DNA from: an uncultured Oceanospirillaceae bacterium
GTDB taxonomy: Bacteria; Pseudomonadota; Gammaproteobacteria; Pseudomonadales; Balneatricaceae
Direction of reading: 5' to 3'
Length of the DNA: 64,000 nucleotides
Assembly (NCBI GenBank): GCA_937136055.1
Contig: CAKZOD010000022.1
Span: 1-64,000, forward strand
How positions within the stretch are numbered: the stretch's first letter is position 1; each line of letters opens with the position of its first letter. Below are positions 43,749 through 53,011 of this stretch, piece by piece. Below the pieces are notes generated by a model, which made no database searches, was not told the origin of the DNA, and worked only from the letters and a program-made list of their open reading frames with translations. Both the position numbers and the translations under genes were made by a program.

Positions 43749-44534
43749 CTATTGCACTTGTGTCGACGGTGCTATTACCAGACGACATCCTGTAGCCTCT
43801 AGCATTTTCTGCATTTTAGGCTCAATCCCCTGATCTGTTATCACAGTATCTAACTCACTCAGCTCGCAGATAATCATGCTACTGCGTTGAGCAAATTTGC
43901 TGCTATCAACTAGCAAAACACGTTGTTCTGCACGCTGTAACAAGCGGGTAGTGCCTTGCACAATCTGTGGATCTGTTTCCATTACCCCAAGCTTGCCAAC
44001 ACCTTGTGCGCCAAAAAACATCTTTGATGCATAAAAATTAGCTGAGCCATCTTCAGGAAATGGACTTAAGATCAGATTTTGCTCGCGGTAGAGCTTACCC
44101 GCGGGCAATGTGACACTGCACTTACTGTTCTTTAAGAGATACTCGGCGATCACAAAAGAATTGGTCATTACGTGAATCTGTCGATTTTTTAGGTATTCAG
44201 CCATCATATAAGCAGTAGAGCCACCGCCAATGATAATTGACTCCCCATCTTCACACATGGCTGCTGCCGCTTTCGCTACTTCCCTTTTTGCTTGCGCATT
44301 AATGGTTTGGCTTATGGCAAATGGCCTACCGACTAAATTAGTTGAGATAGGTGGATGTAGTGACTCAGCACCCCCACGCACCTTATTTAACTTACCGGCA
44401 TCATGTAAAAAATTGACATCGCGACGAATTGTCGCCTCTGATGCTCCTAAGCGCTCAACGAGCTGCGCTATTGTTACAACAGGTTTTTCCGACACTTCCA
44501 CTAAAATGATTCTGTGCCGTTCACGTTCGTGCAT
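43749..44534 (-). CDS. rhaR: DeoR-family transcriptional regulator of rhamnose genes
   Basis: The N-terminal winged HTH (about 1-58) has TIAQLVERLGASEATIRRDVNFL and the DeoR hallmark KVRGGAESL. The C-terminal DeoRC sugar-phosphate sensor has GGGSTAYMMAEYL and LVDSSKFAQRSSMII. GGGAG five bases before ATG 44534 fixes the start (261 residues). It heads the minus operon and diverges from rhaD across a gap with phased ATGATT boxes. In R. leguminosarum the DeoR-type RhaR is a negative regulator. Confidence 0.88.
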   Translation of the reverse strand: MHERERHRIILVEVSEKPVVTIAQLVERLGASEATIRRDVNFLHDAGKLNKVRGGAESLHPPISTNLVGRPFAISQTINAQAKREVAKAAAAMCEDGESIIIGGGSTAYMMAEYLKNRQIHVMTNSFVIAEYLLKNSKCSVTLPAGKLYREQNLILSPFPEDGSANFYASKMFFGAQGVGKLGVMETDPQIVQGTTRLLQRAEQRVLLVDSSKFAQRSSMIICELSELDTVITDQGIEPKMQKMLEATGCRLVIAPSTQVQ

Positions 44535-44598
44535 AACCACTCCCTTTCCAACAATATGACCGAAAAAAAATTCACTTTCAAGCTTTTTGTGTCAAATT

Positions 44599-44678
44599 AT
44601 GATTTATTATGATTGTTATTGACTGTAAATGACGAATAAAGTAGTTTCTTAGCAATCATTTTCAATCATAAAAATCAT
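44599..44678. promoter_or_regulatory. phased ATGATT/AATCAT operator candidate between rhaR and rhaD
   Basis: Two ATGATT hexamers start at 44599 and 44609 and three inverted AATCAT hexamers start at 44654, 44664 and 44673. Neighbouring copies are 9-10 bases apart, one helical turn, and the two groups face each other. This is the pattern expected for cooperative binding of the divergent DeoR-type regulator. Confidence 0.6.
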
Positions 44679-44755
44679 ATTCAAGCAAAAGCCGTTAATA
44701 TTGTGACAGTTTTTGCATGACTAACCTACTAATAAATGCAATGAGGTTATACTCG

Positions 44756-46876
44756 ATGTCCGAGTCAGATAAAAAAAATAACGATCTCCCCGATCTTTGG
44801 GTCGATAACACAGCGGCCAATATGACGGAGCCAGAATTGTTACGCTACCGATCAAACCTATTGGGCTCAGATCATCGCGTGACAAACTATGGTGGTGGTA
44901 ACACTTCTGCAAAGGTAGTGAGTGAAGACCCACTAACTCAAGCGCCTGTGGAAGTGCTGTGGGTGAAAGGCTCTGGTGGTGATATTGGCAGTATAGCGCT
45001 GGACGGTTTTTCAACGCTTTACCTTGAAAAGCTAGAACAGTTAAAAAATCTTTATCGCGGAGTTGAGTTTGAAGATGAAATGGTCGCTTATTTACCTCAT
45101 TGCACCTTTAATCTAAATGCCCGTGCTGCCAGCATCGATACGCCTTTGCACGCTTATATTCCCTATCGTCATGTGGATCATCTACACCCTGATGCAGTGA
45201 TTGCAATTGCCGCAGCAAAAAATAGCAAAGCTATTACTGAGCAAGTTTTTAGTGGTGAAATAGGTTGGCTGCCTTGGATGCGCCCTGGTTTTGAGCTAGG
45301 TTTGGCGCTGGAAAAACTGGTGCGCGATAACCCGCATTTAAAAGGCGCGGTACTTGAGTCTCACGGTTTGTTTACCTGGGGGGACGATGCAAAGGGCTGT
45401 TATTTAAACTCTCTCGATATTATTAACCGAGCACAACAATGGTTGGATCAAGAAAGCGAGGGAGAGAAAGACGCTGCCAGCCTTGCTTTTGGGGAAGCTA
45501 TCTATCAGACCTTGACTGAAAATGAGCGCGCAGCGATTGCCGCTCAATTGATGCCTATCATTCGAGGAAAAACTAGCGAGAAGCAACGTCAAATAGGTCA
45601 TTTTAATGATGATGCGGCGGTTTTGGCATTTGTTAACAGCACTCAACTCAGTGCGCTAGCCGCTTTAGGAACAAGTTGCCCTGATCACTTTTTACGTACC
45701 AAAATCAAACCGTTAGTTATTAACTATGATCCGCAGCAAAACAATATAGCGCAAGTGATAAGCGAGCTTGATCAACAGCTAACAGATTATCGTGCTGACT
45801 ATGCAGCATATTATGAACGCTGCCATCACGACGATAGCCCAGCTATTCGCGACTGCAACCCTGTCGTCTATTTGATACCTGGTGTGGGAATGCTGACCTT
45901 TGCAAAAGATAAAGCGACAGCGCGTATTGCCGGTGAGTTTTACTTAAATGCTATTAACGTAATGCGCGGTGCCAACGCGGTGGATGAATACTGCGGCCTA
46001 CCAGAGCAAGAAGCGTTTAATATAGAGTACTGGTTGTTGGAAGAGGCAAAATTGCAGCGAATGCCAAAGCCGAAAAGCTTAGCAGGACGAGTCGCTCTTA
46101 TCACCGGTGGGGCAGGGGGAATTGGCCGCGCAACGGCGCAACGATTACTTGATCAAGGTGCGTGCGTGGTTTTGACGGATATTGATCAATCAAGCTTGAA
46201 TACAGTGACTCAAGAGTTTGCAGCTGTTTATGGCGCAGATGTGATTGCCAGTGTGCGCATGGACGTCACTGATGAGCAACAAGTACAACAGGCCTTTGAT
46301 TTTACCTCTCTACGCTTTGGCGGCTTGGACATATTAGTATCGAATGCTGGGATTGCCTCCTCTTCGCCACTGCAAGAAACAAGCTTAGAAAATTGGAATT
46401 TCAATCAGAATATTCTTTCAACCGGTTACTTCTTAGTGTCGCGCAGTGCTTTTAGTTTGATGAAAACACAGCAAATGGGCGGCAGCATAGTTTTTGTTGC
46501 CAGTAAAAACGGTTTAGTTGCCTCAGCTAACGCTGCAGCGTATTGCACTGCTAAGGCTGCTGAAATACAGTTGGCGCGCTGTGTCGCACTAGAAGGTGCG
46601 CCGTTAGGTATTCGCGCCAATGTGGTTAACCCTGATGCGGTACTTAAAGGCTCAAAAATTTGGTCAGGTCAGTGGAAGCAGGAGAGAGCTGATGCTTATC
46701 AAATGTCGACGGATGACTTACAAGAGCACTACCGTCAGCGCAGCTTGTTAAAACGCAATGTCTATCCTGAAGATATTGCTGAAGGCATTTTCTTTTTTGT
46801 CGATGATGGCTCATCAAAATCGACAGGTAATATTTTGAATGTTGATGCTGGGCATGCGCCTTCATTCACTCGCTAA
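44756..46876 (+). CDS. rhaD: bifunctional rhamnulose-1-phosphate aldolase / lactaldehyde dehydrogenase
   Basis: The N-terminal class II aldolase part (about 1-430) has NYGGGNTSAKV, VLWVKGSGGDIGSI, the metal-binding region HVDHLHPDAVIAI and VLESHGLFTWG. The C-terminal SDR part (about 445-706) has ALITGGAGGIGRATAQ, SNAGIASSSP and AAYCTAKAAE (Tyr-x3-Lys). Fused RhaD cleaves rhamnulose-1-phosphate to dihydroxyacetone phosphate and lactaldehyde and oxidises the latter to lactate. GAGG at 44743-44746 favours ATG 44756 (706 residues) over the ATG 13 codons upstream. Confidence 0.92.
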   Translation: MSESDKKNNDLPDLWVDNTAANMTEPELLRYRSNLLGSDHRVTNYGGGNTSAKVVSEDPLTQAPVEVLWVKGSGGDIGSIALDGFSTLYLEKLEQLKNLYRGVEFEDEMVAYLPHCTFNLNARAASIDTPLHAYIPYRHVDHLHPDAVIAIAAAKNSKAITEQVFSGEIGWLPWMRPGFELGLALEKLVRDNPHLKGAVLESHGLFTWGDDAKGCYLNSLDIINRAQQWLDQESEGEKDAASLAFGEAIYQTLTENERAAIAAQLMPIIRGKTSEKQRQIGHFNDDAAVLAFVNSTQLSALAALGTSCPDHFLRTKIKPLVINYDPQQNNIAQVISELDQQLTDYRADYAAYYERCHHDDSPAIRDCNPVVYLIPGVGMLTFAKDKATARIAGEFYLNAINVMRGANAVDEYCGLPEQEAFNIEYWLLEEAKLQRMPKPKSLAGRVALITGGAGGIGRATAQRLLDQGACVVLTDIDQSSLNTVTQEFAAVYGADVIASVRMDVTDEQQVQQAFDFTSLRFGGLDILVSNAGIASSSPLQETSLENWNFNQNILSTGYFLVSRSAFSLMKTQQMGGSIVFVASKNGLVASANAAAYCTAKAAEIQLARCVALEGAPLGIRANVVNPDAVLKGSKIWSGQWKQERADAYQMSTDDLQEHYRQRSLLKRNVYPEDIAEGIFFFVDDGSSKSTGNILNVDAGHAPSFTR

Positions 46877-46890
46877 GCAAAGAGGTTATT

Positions 46891-48183
46891 ATGACAGTAC
46901 AGCAGATTAATCCAGAACAAATAAACGATGCCAATAATAAAGCTTTGCAGGCACTTGAGTTAGATTATCAACACTTAGCGTTGCGCCTTGCACGAGATAA
47001 TATTGATATTGAAACCATCACCGCAGATGCCCAACAATTTGCAGTTGCACTTCCCTCTTGGGGATTGGGGACTGGCGGTACACGATTCGCACGCTTTCCT
47101 GGGCAAGGTGAGCCGCGTAACATTTTTGAAAAGATCGATGACTGCGCAGTGGTTCAGCAATTAGCGCGCGCGACGCCAAGTGTGTCGCTGCATATTCCAT
47201 GGGATACCCCGACAGATGCAAGCGAGCTGCGCGAGTATAACAGCGCACGCGGTTTAAGCTTTGATGCTATGAATTCAAATACCTTTCAAGATCAGGTTGG
47301 GCAGCAGCACTCTTACAAATATGGCAGTTTAAGCCACAGCCAAGAAGCGGTTAGACAGCAGGCGATAGAGCACAATATTGAAGTGATAAAGCTTGGTGAG
47401 CAACTAGGCTCTAAGGCGCTGACAGTATGGGTTGGGGATGGTTCTAACTTTCCAGGTCAACAGCACTTTAGCAACAGTTTTGCCCATTATTTAGAAAGTG
47501 CAGGTGAGGTATATGCCGCGCTACCAGATGATTGGAGTATGTTGTTAGAGCACAAAATGTTTGAACCTGCATTTTACTCGACAGTTATTCAAGACTGGGG
47601 CAGTAATTACTTAGCGGCTAAAGAGATCGGTGAGCGCTGTAAATGCTTGGTTGATCTAGGTCACCACGCACCTAATGTGAACATTGAAATGATCGTTTCG
47701 CGCTTAGCGCAGTTCGGCAAACTTGGTGGCTTCCACTTTAATGATAGCAAGTACGGTGATGATGATTTAGATAGTGGCTCGATTAATCCCTATCAGCTGT
47801 TTTTGGTGTTCAATGAGCTGGTGGACTTACAACAACAAGCCAGCTTTGCGCCTTTTTATATGCTTGATCAATCACACAATGTCACTGATCCGATTGAAAG
47901 CTTGATGTACAGCGCCGCTGAAGTACAGCGTGCCTATGTAAAAGCGCTATTAGTTGATCGAGAAGCACTGACTAATTATCAAACAGATAATGATGTGTTA
48001 ATGGCACAAGGATCTTTAAAAGCAGCGTATAACTTAGATGTAGAGCCTATTTTACAAATGGCGCGCCTGCGCAGTGGAGGGGCGATCAATCCGATTGGCG
48101 TTTATAGGCAGTCTGGGTATCGTGCGCAGTGTGCGAAATCCCGACCTGCTAGTAGCAATAGCTCAAGCTCAGGTATCGTTTAA
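46891..48183 (+). CDS. rhaI: L-rhamnose isomerase (Pseudomonas stutzeri type)
   Basis: This is a xylose-isomerase-like TIM barrel. Segments SLHIPWDTPTD, VGDGSNFPGQQHF, LEHKMFEPAFYSTVIQDWG, LVDLGHHAPNVNIE and FHFNDSKYGDDDLD carry the metal-binding Glu, Asp and His residues of the P. stutzeri-type enzyme. It has 430 residues. It is 14 bases after rhaD and is co-transcribed with it. The C-terminal Ser-rich tail is not part of the fold. Confidence 0.93.
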   Translation: MTVQQINPEQINDANNKALQALELDYQHLALRLARDNIDIETITADAQQFAVALPSWGLGTGGTRFARFPGQGEPRNIFEKIDDCAVVQQLARATPSVSLHIPWDTPTDASELREYNSARGLSFDAMNSNTFQDQVGQQHSYKYGSLSHSQEAVRQQAIEHNIEVIKLGEQLGSKALTVWVGDGSNFPGQQHFSNSFAHYLESAGEVYAALPDDWSMLLEHKMFEPAFYSTVIQDWGSNYLAAKEIGERCKCLVDLGHHAPNVNIEMIVSRLAQFGKLGGFHFNDSKYGDDDLDSGSINPYQLFLVFNELVDLQQQASFAPFYMLDQSHNVTDPIESLMYSAAEVQRAYVKALLVDREALTNYQTDNDVLMAQGSLKAAYNLDVEPILQMARLRSGGAINPIGVYRQSGYRAQCAKSRPASSNSSSSGIV

Positions 48184-48644
48184 ATAATCACTTTCGCAAG
48201 CAGGTATTAGTAGCGATGCTTGGCTGCTTTCCTGCTAACTTTAATTGCTCATCATAAGCTTTAAGGGGCTTGCTATATTGAATAGCCAACATCATCGATA
48301 TTAACTTAATCCTGCATACCTGATGTTGGCCTCAACGTATATTCAGCACCGACTTAAATTAACTTAAGATAGCCTCGCCCTAATAGCTATTTAATTAGTG
48401 TCTATCTAATTGGGTTTTAAGTTTCTGATCGCTTGTGTAAAGCGTCGAACATTTGTCACTCATATTCTAAAAGTAGTAATCATACAATCAAGTTGCTACA
48501 TTTTCTCTGATGTAAACCTTGGCTTTCTAATAGTGATTTAACAGTTAGTTGTGATACATTGTGCGAATAATGTAGCAGTATGAAAAAACTGAGCATTTAA
48601 GCGGCTATCTTCGTTTTTTGTAAGTACCTTTTGAGAGAGAGTGA
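48184..48644. other. gene-free interval after rhaI with two inverted repeats
   Basis: GCCAACATCA (48285-48294) is mirrored by TGATGTTGGC (48321-48330) with a 26-base spacer, which could end the rha transcript, although no T-tract follows. TGCTACATT (48494-48502) is mirrored by AATGTAGCA (48569-48577). No ORF is supported. Confidence 0.5.
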
Positions 48645-49256
48645 ATGGAATATTATCTATTAGCCTATATTGCTATTAGTTTGTTGTTAGTGCTTTTAGT
48701 TGTAATCAATTTTAATAAAAAAATCCCTCAAAAAGAAAACCCTTATCTCAAAGTGGATCGGCTACTGTCACCGATAGAACGCTCTTTTTACGCTGTGCTA
48801 TGCCAAGCTTGTGATAAAAAAGTGATCGTGTTTAGCAAGGTTAATATGAGTGGTATCTTAAATGCCCAACAACGATTAGCTAAACAGCAAAATCATACAG
48901 CGAATGATCTAAAAGCCGCTAAAATATCTATACCCAATAAAGCATTAAAGCCGCAAAAAAGCTTAAAAAAAGTGGCGAAAAATAGCTTTGATTTTATCCT
49001 CTGCGATCGTCGGACATTACAAGTGGTAGCGGTGATTGAGCTTGATAATACGAGCGCTGCTTCTACAAAAGTATCTGCAAAAGAGAAAGTCCTGCAAGCA
49101 AAGCGTAACTGTAAGCTTGAAGCTGCTTGCAAAGTGGCTCAGCTCGAACTTCATCTATTTAATGGTAATCAAAAATATTCAGTGACAGATCTTGAAATGG
49201 CACTTTTTAACGAGTGTGCTGACCGCTCTGCACTGACCGATTTTGAGCGCGATTAG
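48645..49256 (+). CDS. DUF2726 domain protein with an N-terminal membrane anchor
   Basis: A single membrane helix (residues 3-23, YYLLAYIAISLLLVLLVVI) is followed by LLSPIERSFYAVL and the restriction-nuclease-like core FDFILCDRRTLQVVAVIELDN (about 122-142), the DUF2726 pattern. It is basic and Lys-rich in the middle. It has 203 residues and GAGAGAG just before the ATG. The family has no settled function; a nucleic-acid-related role is suspected from the fold. It stands alone between catabolic islands. Confidence 0.75.
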   Translation: MEYYLLAYIAISLLLVLLVVINFNKKIPQKENPYLKVDRLLSPIERSFYAVLCQACDKKVIVFSKVNMSGILNAQQRLAKQQNHTANDLKAAKISIPNKALKPQKSLKKVAKNSFDFILCDRRTLQVVAVIELDNTSAASTKVSAKEKVLQAKRNCKLEAACKVAQLELHLFNGNQKYSVTDLEMALFNECADRSALTDFERD

Positions 49257-49414
49257 CTCCTTTGATTCTAAGCTTTATTGATTAACAACCATGTTTACTG
49301 AGGTTTCAATGGTGCGAAACTCATAAACTTTATGTTTTTGTTGCTGTACACACGCTAAAGTATTCTTTGTCGTTTTTTACTGAAAAACTAAGATAATTAA
49401 CATATGGGAAAATC

Positions 49415-50377
49415 ATGTTACCTATACAGCTAGCAGATGTGCGCAGGGCCGCAGAAAATATCGCTGATATTGCCTGTATCACACCATTAAAGCATTCGAT
49501 CCATCTCAGTGCTAAGACGCAAAAAAATATCTATTTGAAAATGGAAACAATGCAGCATACAGGTGCGTTTAAATTGCGCGGTGCTGCGAATGTTTTAAAG
49601 AACTTAAAAGATGTTCACACTGTTGTAACAGCCTCTAGTGGTAACCATGGGCGAGCGGTTGCATACGTTGCTAATCAGCTAGGGCTTAAAGTGATAGTGT
49701 GTGTGACAAGCTTAGTGCCGCAAAATAAGATAGCTGCAATGGAGCAGCTTGGAGCACAGGTAATCGTTCATGGTGACAACCAAGATGTAACGACCTTAAA
49801 AGCACAGCAAATAGCGAAAGAGCAAGAAATACCCTTTATCTCCGCGTTTGATGATCTCGATGTTATTGCAGGGCAAGGCACAATTGCTTTGGAAATATTG
49901 CAGCAGCGCCCAGAGATAGACACGATAGTGACGCAGCTTAGTGGCGGTGGTTTAGCTGCAGGTATTGCATTGGCAGCAAAAGCCTTGAAGCCTTCAATTA
50001 AAATTATTGGAGTGACAATAGAGCATGGGGCGGCAATGCTTGAAAGTATGCGTGCTGGCCGTATTGTTGACGTAGAGGAAAAGCCGAGTATTGCCGATGC
50101 GCTGACAGGTCCTATCCCACCTGATAACCAGTATACTTTTAATATTTGTAACACCTTGATCGATGATGTGGTTCAGGTATCTGATGCGCAAATCAAACAA
50201 GCGATGGTAAGTGCTTTAGTGGATGAGAAGCTCGTTCTTGAAGGGGGCGGTGCAGCGACTATCGCAATGCTGTTGCAGCGTGAGCACGACGAGCTATTAG
50301 GTGAAAACGTTGCACTGATTTGCAGCGGTGATAATGTCTCTATAGAAAAGCTAGTGGGTTTTTATCAGCAAGGTTAA
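49415..50377 (+). CDS. threonine/serine dehydratase-like PLP enzyme (fold type II)
   Basis: The PLP lysine lies in HTGAFKLRGAANVL (about residue 53), the phosphate/substrate loop in TASSGNHGRAVAY, and the glycine loop in LSGGGLAAGIALA, as in threonine dehydratase, serine racemase and the EutB/BhcB group. It lacks a C-terminal ACT regulatory domain, so it is a catabolic or special-substrate type. It has 320 residues. It faces the kinase/threonine-synthase operon across a large hairpin. Deamination of threonine to 2-oxobutanoate is the simplest guess. Confidence 0.82.
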   Translation: MLPIQLADVRRAAENIADIACITPLKHSIHLSAKTQKNIYLKMETMQHTGAFKLRGAANVLKNLKDVHTVVTASSGNHGRAVAYVANQLGLKVIVCVTSLVPQNKIAAMEQLGAQVIVHGDNQDVTTLKAQQIAKEQEIPFISAFDDLDVIAGQGTIALEILQQRPEIDTIVTQLSGGGLAAGIALAAKALKPSIKIIGVTIEHGAAMLESMRAGRIVDVEEKPSIADALTGPIPPDNQYTFNICNTLIDDVVQVSDAQIKQAMVSALVDEKLVLEGGGAATIAMLLQREHDELLGENVALICSGDNVSIEKLVGFYQQG

Positions 50378-50381
50378 GGCG

Positions 50382-50422
50382 GTACTTACCCAGCTTTTGT
50401 CGTTAAAAAGCTGGGTAAGTAC
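50382..50422. terminator. 17-bp perfect hairpin between convergent genes
   Basis: GTACTTACCCAGCTTTT (50382-50398) pairs perfectly with AAAAGCTGGGTAAGTAC (50406-50422) with a seven-base loop. It sits four bases after one stop and 30 bases from the other. No T-tract follows on either strand, so it is either a bidirectional terminator of unusual form or an RNA end-protecting element. Confidence 0.65.
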
Positions 50423-50452
50423 TATAGAGTTAAAATTGATTAGATGATGCGT

Positions 50453-51400
50453 TTATTGAGAAATTCCTAACTGCTCAATAAATTCATTAGGTGCAAAAGC
50501 CAGTGCTTGGTCAGCAAAGTCTTGCATCGCTTTATAGTGCTCTGTCATCGCTTGGTCAAAGTTGAGAAAGTTATAGTTCATATGTCGCCAATATGCCGTG
50601 CCCGCAGCAGCATAGGCTGTGAACACTTGCAGAGATTGAACTTCAATAGAGTGCAGTGAAATTTTACTCTGATAGCCTGCAAGCAACGCCCGCGCTTTAG
50701 AGAGGCACAATTGATTCCCTGTAAAGCAAGTACCAATAATTATCATGCCGATATCAAATACGCGATAGTAATAACTCGCCTCTTCAAAATCCATAATAGT
50801 TGCACGCTGTTGCGCTTCATCGATAATGATATTGTTATAGAAAATATCACTGTGAATGAGGGCTTTGGGTAGCTTGTCTAGATCAATTTGAGACACTTTA
50901 TTGGCGATCATTTTAAGCCAGTGCTCGAAATCAGAGCCAGCAGCATATTCTGAAACTTGCGAAAACTTCTCTTTACCATAACTTACATTTTTAGGCAGGT
51001 AGCTTGGCGCGGCTAGGCTGTGCAAATGTGCTAATTGTTGACCCAGTAAGGTAAGCAGGTCATTGGGAATATCTTTAACAATACTTCCCGCTAGGTAGCT
51101 TTTTAAAATCACTGCTTTTTGCTGCCATAGGCTTATCGCTTCACCCGCTGTTGTTTTGATGCATTGGGAACTCGCAAAGTTAGATGCCTGTAAGAAATCG
51201 AGTAACTGTGCTAAATGATTGCAGCTTTGAATCGATTTTTGCTCACATATTGTTAGTACGAAATCTCCGGATGATGTCGATACACAATAATTGGTATTTT
51301 CTGAGCCACCACTGAGCAACTTAAAAGTATCCAGCGCTAACCCGTAAGGCTGCAGCACGTTAGATATTTGCTGATGATTCAGCTCGGTTAAAGCGCTCAT
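50453..51400 (-). CDS. homoserine kinase-like phosphotransferase (APH fold, ThrB type II-like)
   Basis: This is an aminoglycoside-phosphotransferase fold. LLSGGSENTNYCVSTSSGDFVLT is the type II homoserine kinase N-terminus, and the catalytic loop is LIHSDIFYNNIIID with metal Asp in IMDFEEASYYYRVFDIG. It has 315 residues. Its ATG overlaps the threonine synthase stop as ATGA. Pairing with a threonine synthase supports homoserine as substrate, but the catalytic segment is divergent enough that another hydroxy-amino acid cannot be excluded. Confidence 0.75.
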   Translation of the reverse strand: MSALTELNHQQISNVLQPYGLALDTFKLLSGGSENTNYCVSTSSGDFVLTICEQKSIQSCNHLAQLLDFLQASNFASSQCIKTTAGEAISLWQQKAVILKSYLAGSIVKDIPNDLLTLLGQQLAHLHSLAAPSYLPKNVSYGKEKFSQVSEYAAGSDFEHWLKMIANKVSQIDLDKLPKALIHSDIFYNNIIIDEAQQRATIMDFEEASYYYRVFDIGMIIIGTCFTGNQLCLSKARALLAGYQSKISLHSIEVQSLQVFTAYAAAGTAYWRHMNYNFLNFDQAMTEHYKAMQDFADQALAFAPNEFIEQLGISQ

Positions 51401-52905
51401 GACGAACTTCCTGGCAGTTGGCTATCCTTGCCTTGAAGGTTTTTGCCATGGCTGTGTTGCCAGTGGGTTTGCATGGCAGCTCTAAGTGCATACTCTAAAT
51501 TAGAGAAATCGCACAAACGCACTTTTTCGCTTAAACGCTTGGCATCTTCTACACTTTGATGGGTAGCAGCTTGCGGAAAAGTGTCAGTTTGCAGTGCCTG
51601 TTTTATCACTTTCGGGAATTTAGCGGGGTGTGCCGTGGCTAGGCAAATCAGCTTTTGAGAGCCTAGTTGCTGAGATAGAGCGTCGCTAGCGACTAGGCTG
51701 ACTGCGCCATGTGGATCCAATAAGTACTGCTCTTGCTGATATACATTGTTAATGGTTTCAAGAGTTTGTTCATTAGTACTACTGTACGATAGAAAGCCTT
51801 GTTGGTATTTTGCTTGTACATCGGCAGGGAATTGTACTTTTCCAGTGTCGGCGAAAGCTTCGTTCCATGCTTTGATTTGCGATCCGTTTTGGCCTGTTTT
51901 GAAATATAAATAACGCCAGAAATTGATAGGGATTAAAATATCAATAGCGGAAGATGGTGTGTTCTGCAGCGGTTTAAGGCTAAACTCACCTTGGCTAAAA
52001 ATTCGATCAAGGCATGCATTTTTGTTGTTGGCAGCAATTAGGTATTTAATCGGTAGCCCCATCTCGCGCACAAGCGCTCCTGCACATAAATTACCAAACC
52101 CGCCAGAAGGTACACTGACATTGATTTGCTCTGCAGTGTAGTTACCGTCATTGTCTTGGGCAATTTGCAAGTATCCATAGACATAATGGACGGTTTGCAT
52201 CATTACTCTGCCCCAGTTGATTGAATTAACGCTGGATAGCTTTAGCGTTTTCTTAAATTCATCATCAGCATAAAGGTTGGCAATAACAGCATCTAAATCA
52301 TCCCCGCCTTTGGGGCAGTTAGAAACTGCAAAAGGGTGGATGTTGGCGTGCGCCAACGAGGTCATTTGGCGCTCTTGCTCTTTGGTAATTAGCTCTTTGG
52401 GGTATAAAACCCATGCATCCAATTGTGATTTGCCCGCACAAAAATGAGCGGTAGCAGGGCCAGTATCGCCAGTGGTAGCGACAATAAGGGAAAGCCGTTG
52501 GTTATTGCGGGCTAAGAAAAAGTTAACTAGATTGACTAAAAAGGCGAGCCCAACATCTTTAAAGGAAATGGTAGGGCCGTGAAAAAGCTCCATAATGTAA
52601 GTGTCTGAGCGGCTTTTTAGTTTATGTAACGGGATGATTTCTTGCTTCTCAAAAGGTGCATAAGCATCTTTCAAGATACCTTTAAGCTCTGTTTCGCTAA
52701 TAATAGAGCGGTCAATGAAAAGCGAAAGTACTTCAAAGGCAAGTTCAAGGTAGCTCAAGCCTTGCCATTGGCTAAGCTGTTGTTGAGAGATTGTAGGTAG
52801 CGTCTGTGGAACATAAAGTCCGCCATCACCAGCGAAGCCATCAAGAATGGCTGTTTCAAAATCTACAGCAGGTGTATCACCTCTTGTACTGACGTATTTT
52901 AACAT
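51397..52905 (-). CDS. thrC: threonine synthase (ThrC-type)
   Basis: This is a fold type II PLP enzyme converting O-phosphohomoserine to threonine. YVSTRGDTPAVDFETAIL opens the conserved N-terminal domain, and the PLP lysine is in FHGPTISFKDVGLAF (about residue 106), followed by VATTGDTGPAT. GAGGTAAGC right before ATG 52905 is a strong ribosome site; a start 16 codons up has none. It has 502 residues, longer than the roughly 430 of the E. coli enzyme. It is not beside a homoserine dehydrogenase, so it may be a second copy or a paralogue with its own job. Confidence 0.83.
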   Translation of the reverse strand: MLKYVSTRGDTPAVDFETAILDGFAGDGGLYVPQTLPTISQQQLSQWQGLSYLELAFEVLSLFIDRSIISETELKGILKDAYAPFEKQEIIPLHKLKSRSDTYIMELFHGPTISFKDVGLAFLVNLVNFFLARNNQRLSLIVATTGDTGPATAHFCAGKSQLDAWVLYPKELITKEQERQMTSLAHANIHPFAVSNCPKGGDDLDAVIANLYADDEFKKTLKLSSVNSINWGRVMMQTVHYVYGYLQIAQDNDGNYTAEQINVSVPSGGFGNLCAGALVREMGLPIKYLIAANNKNACLDRIFSQGEFSLKPLQNTPSSAIDILIPINFWRYLYFKTGQNGSQIKAWNEAFADTGKVQFPADVQAKYQQGFLSYSSTNEQTLETINNVYQQEQYLLDPHGAVSLVASDALSQQLGSQKLICLATAHPAKFPKVIKQALQTDTFPQAATHQSVEDAKRLSEKVRLCDFSNLEYALRAAMQTHWQHSHGKNLQGKDSQLPGSSS

Positions 52906-53011
52906 GCTTACCTCTATCGCCGTTTGCGGCTGAAATTCATAACCTTGTTTCATGGCTGTGTTGCAACAAGGGGAATAAAAATGCGTAACATCCTGGATTG
53001 ATAGCTACGTA

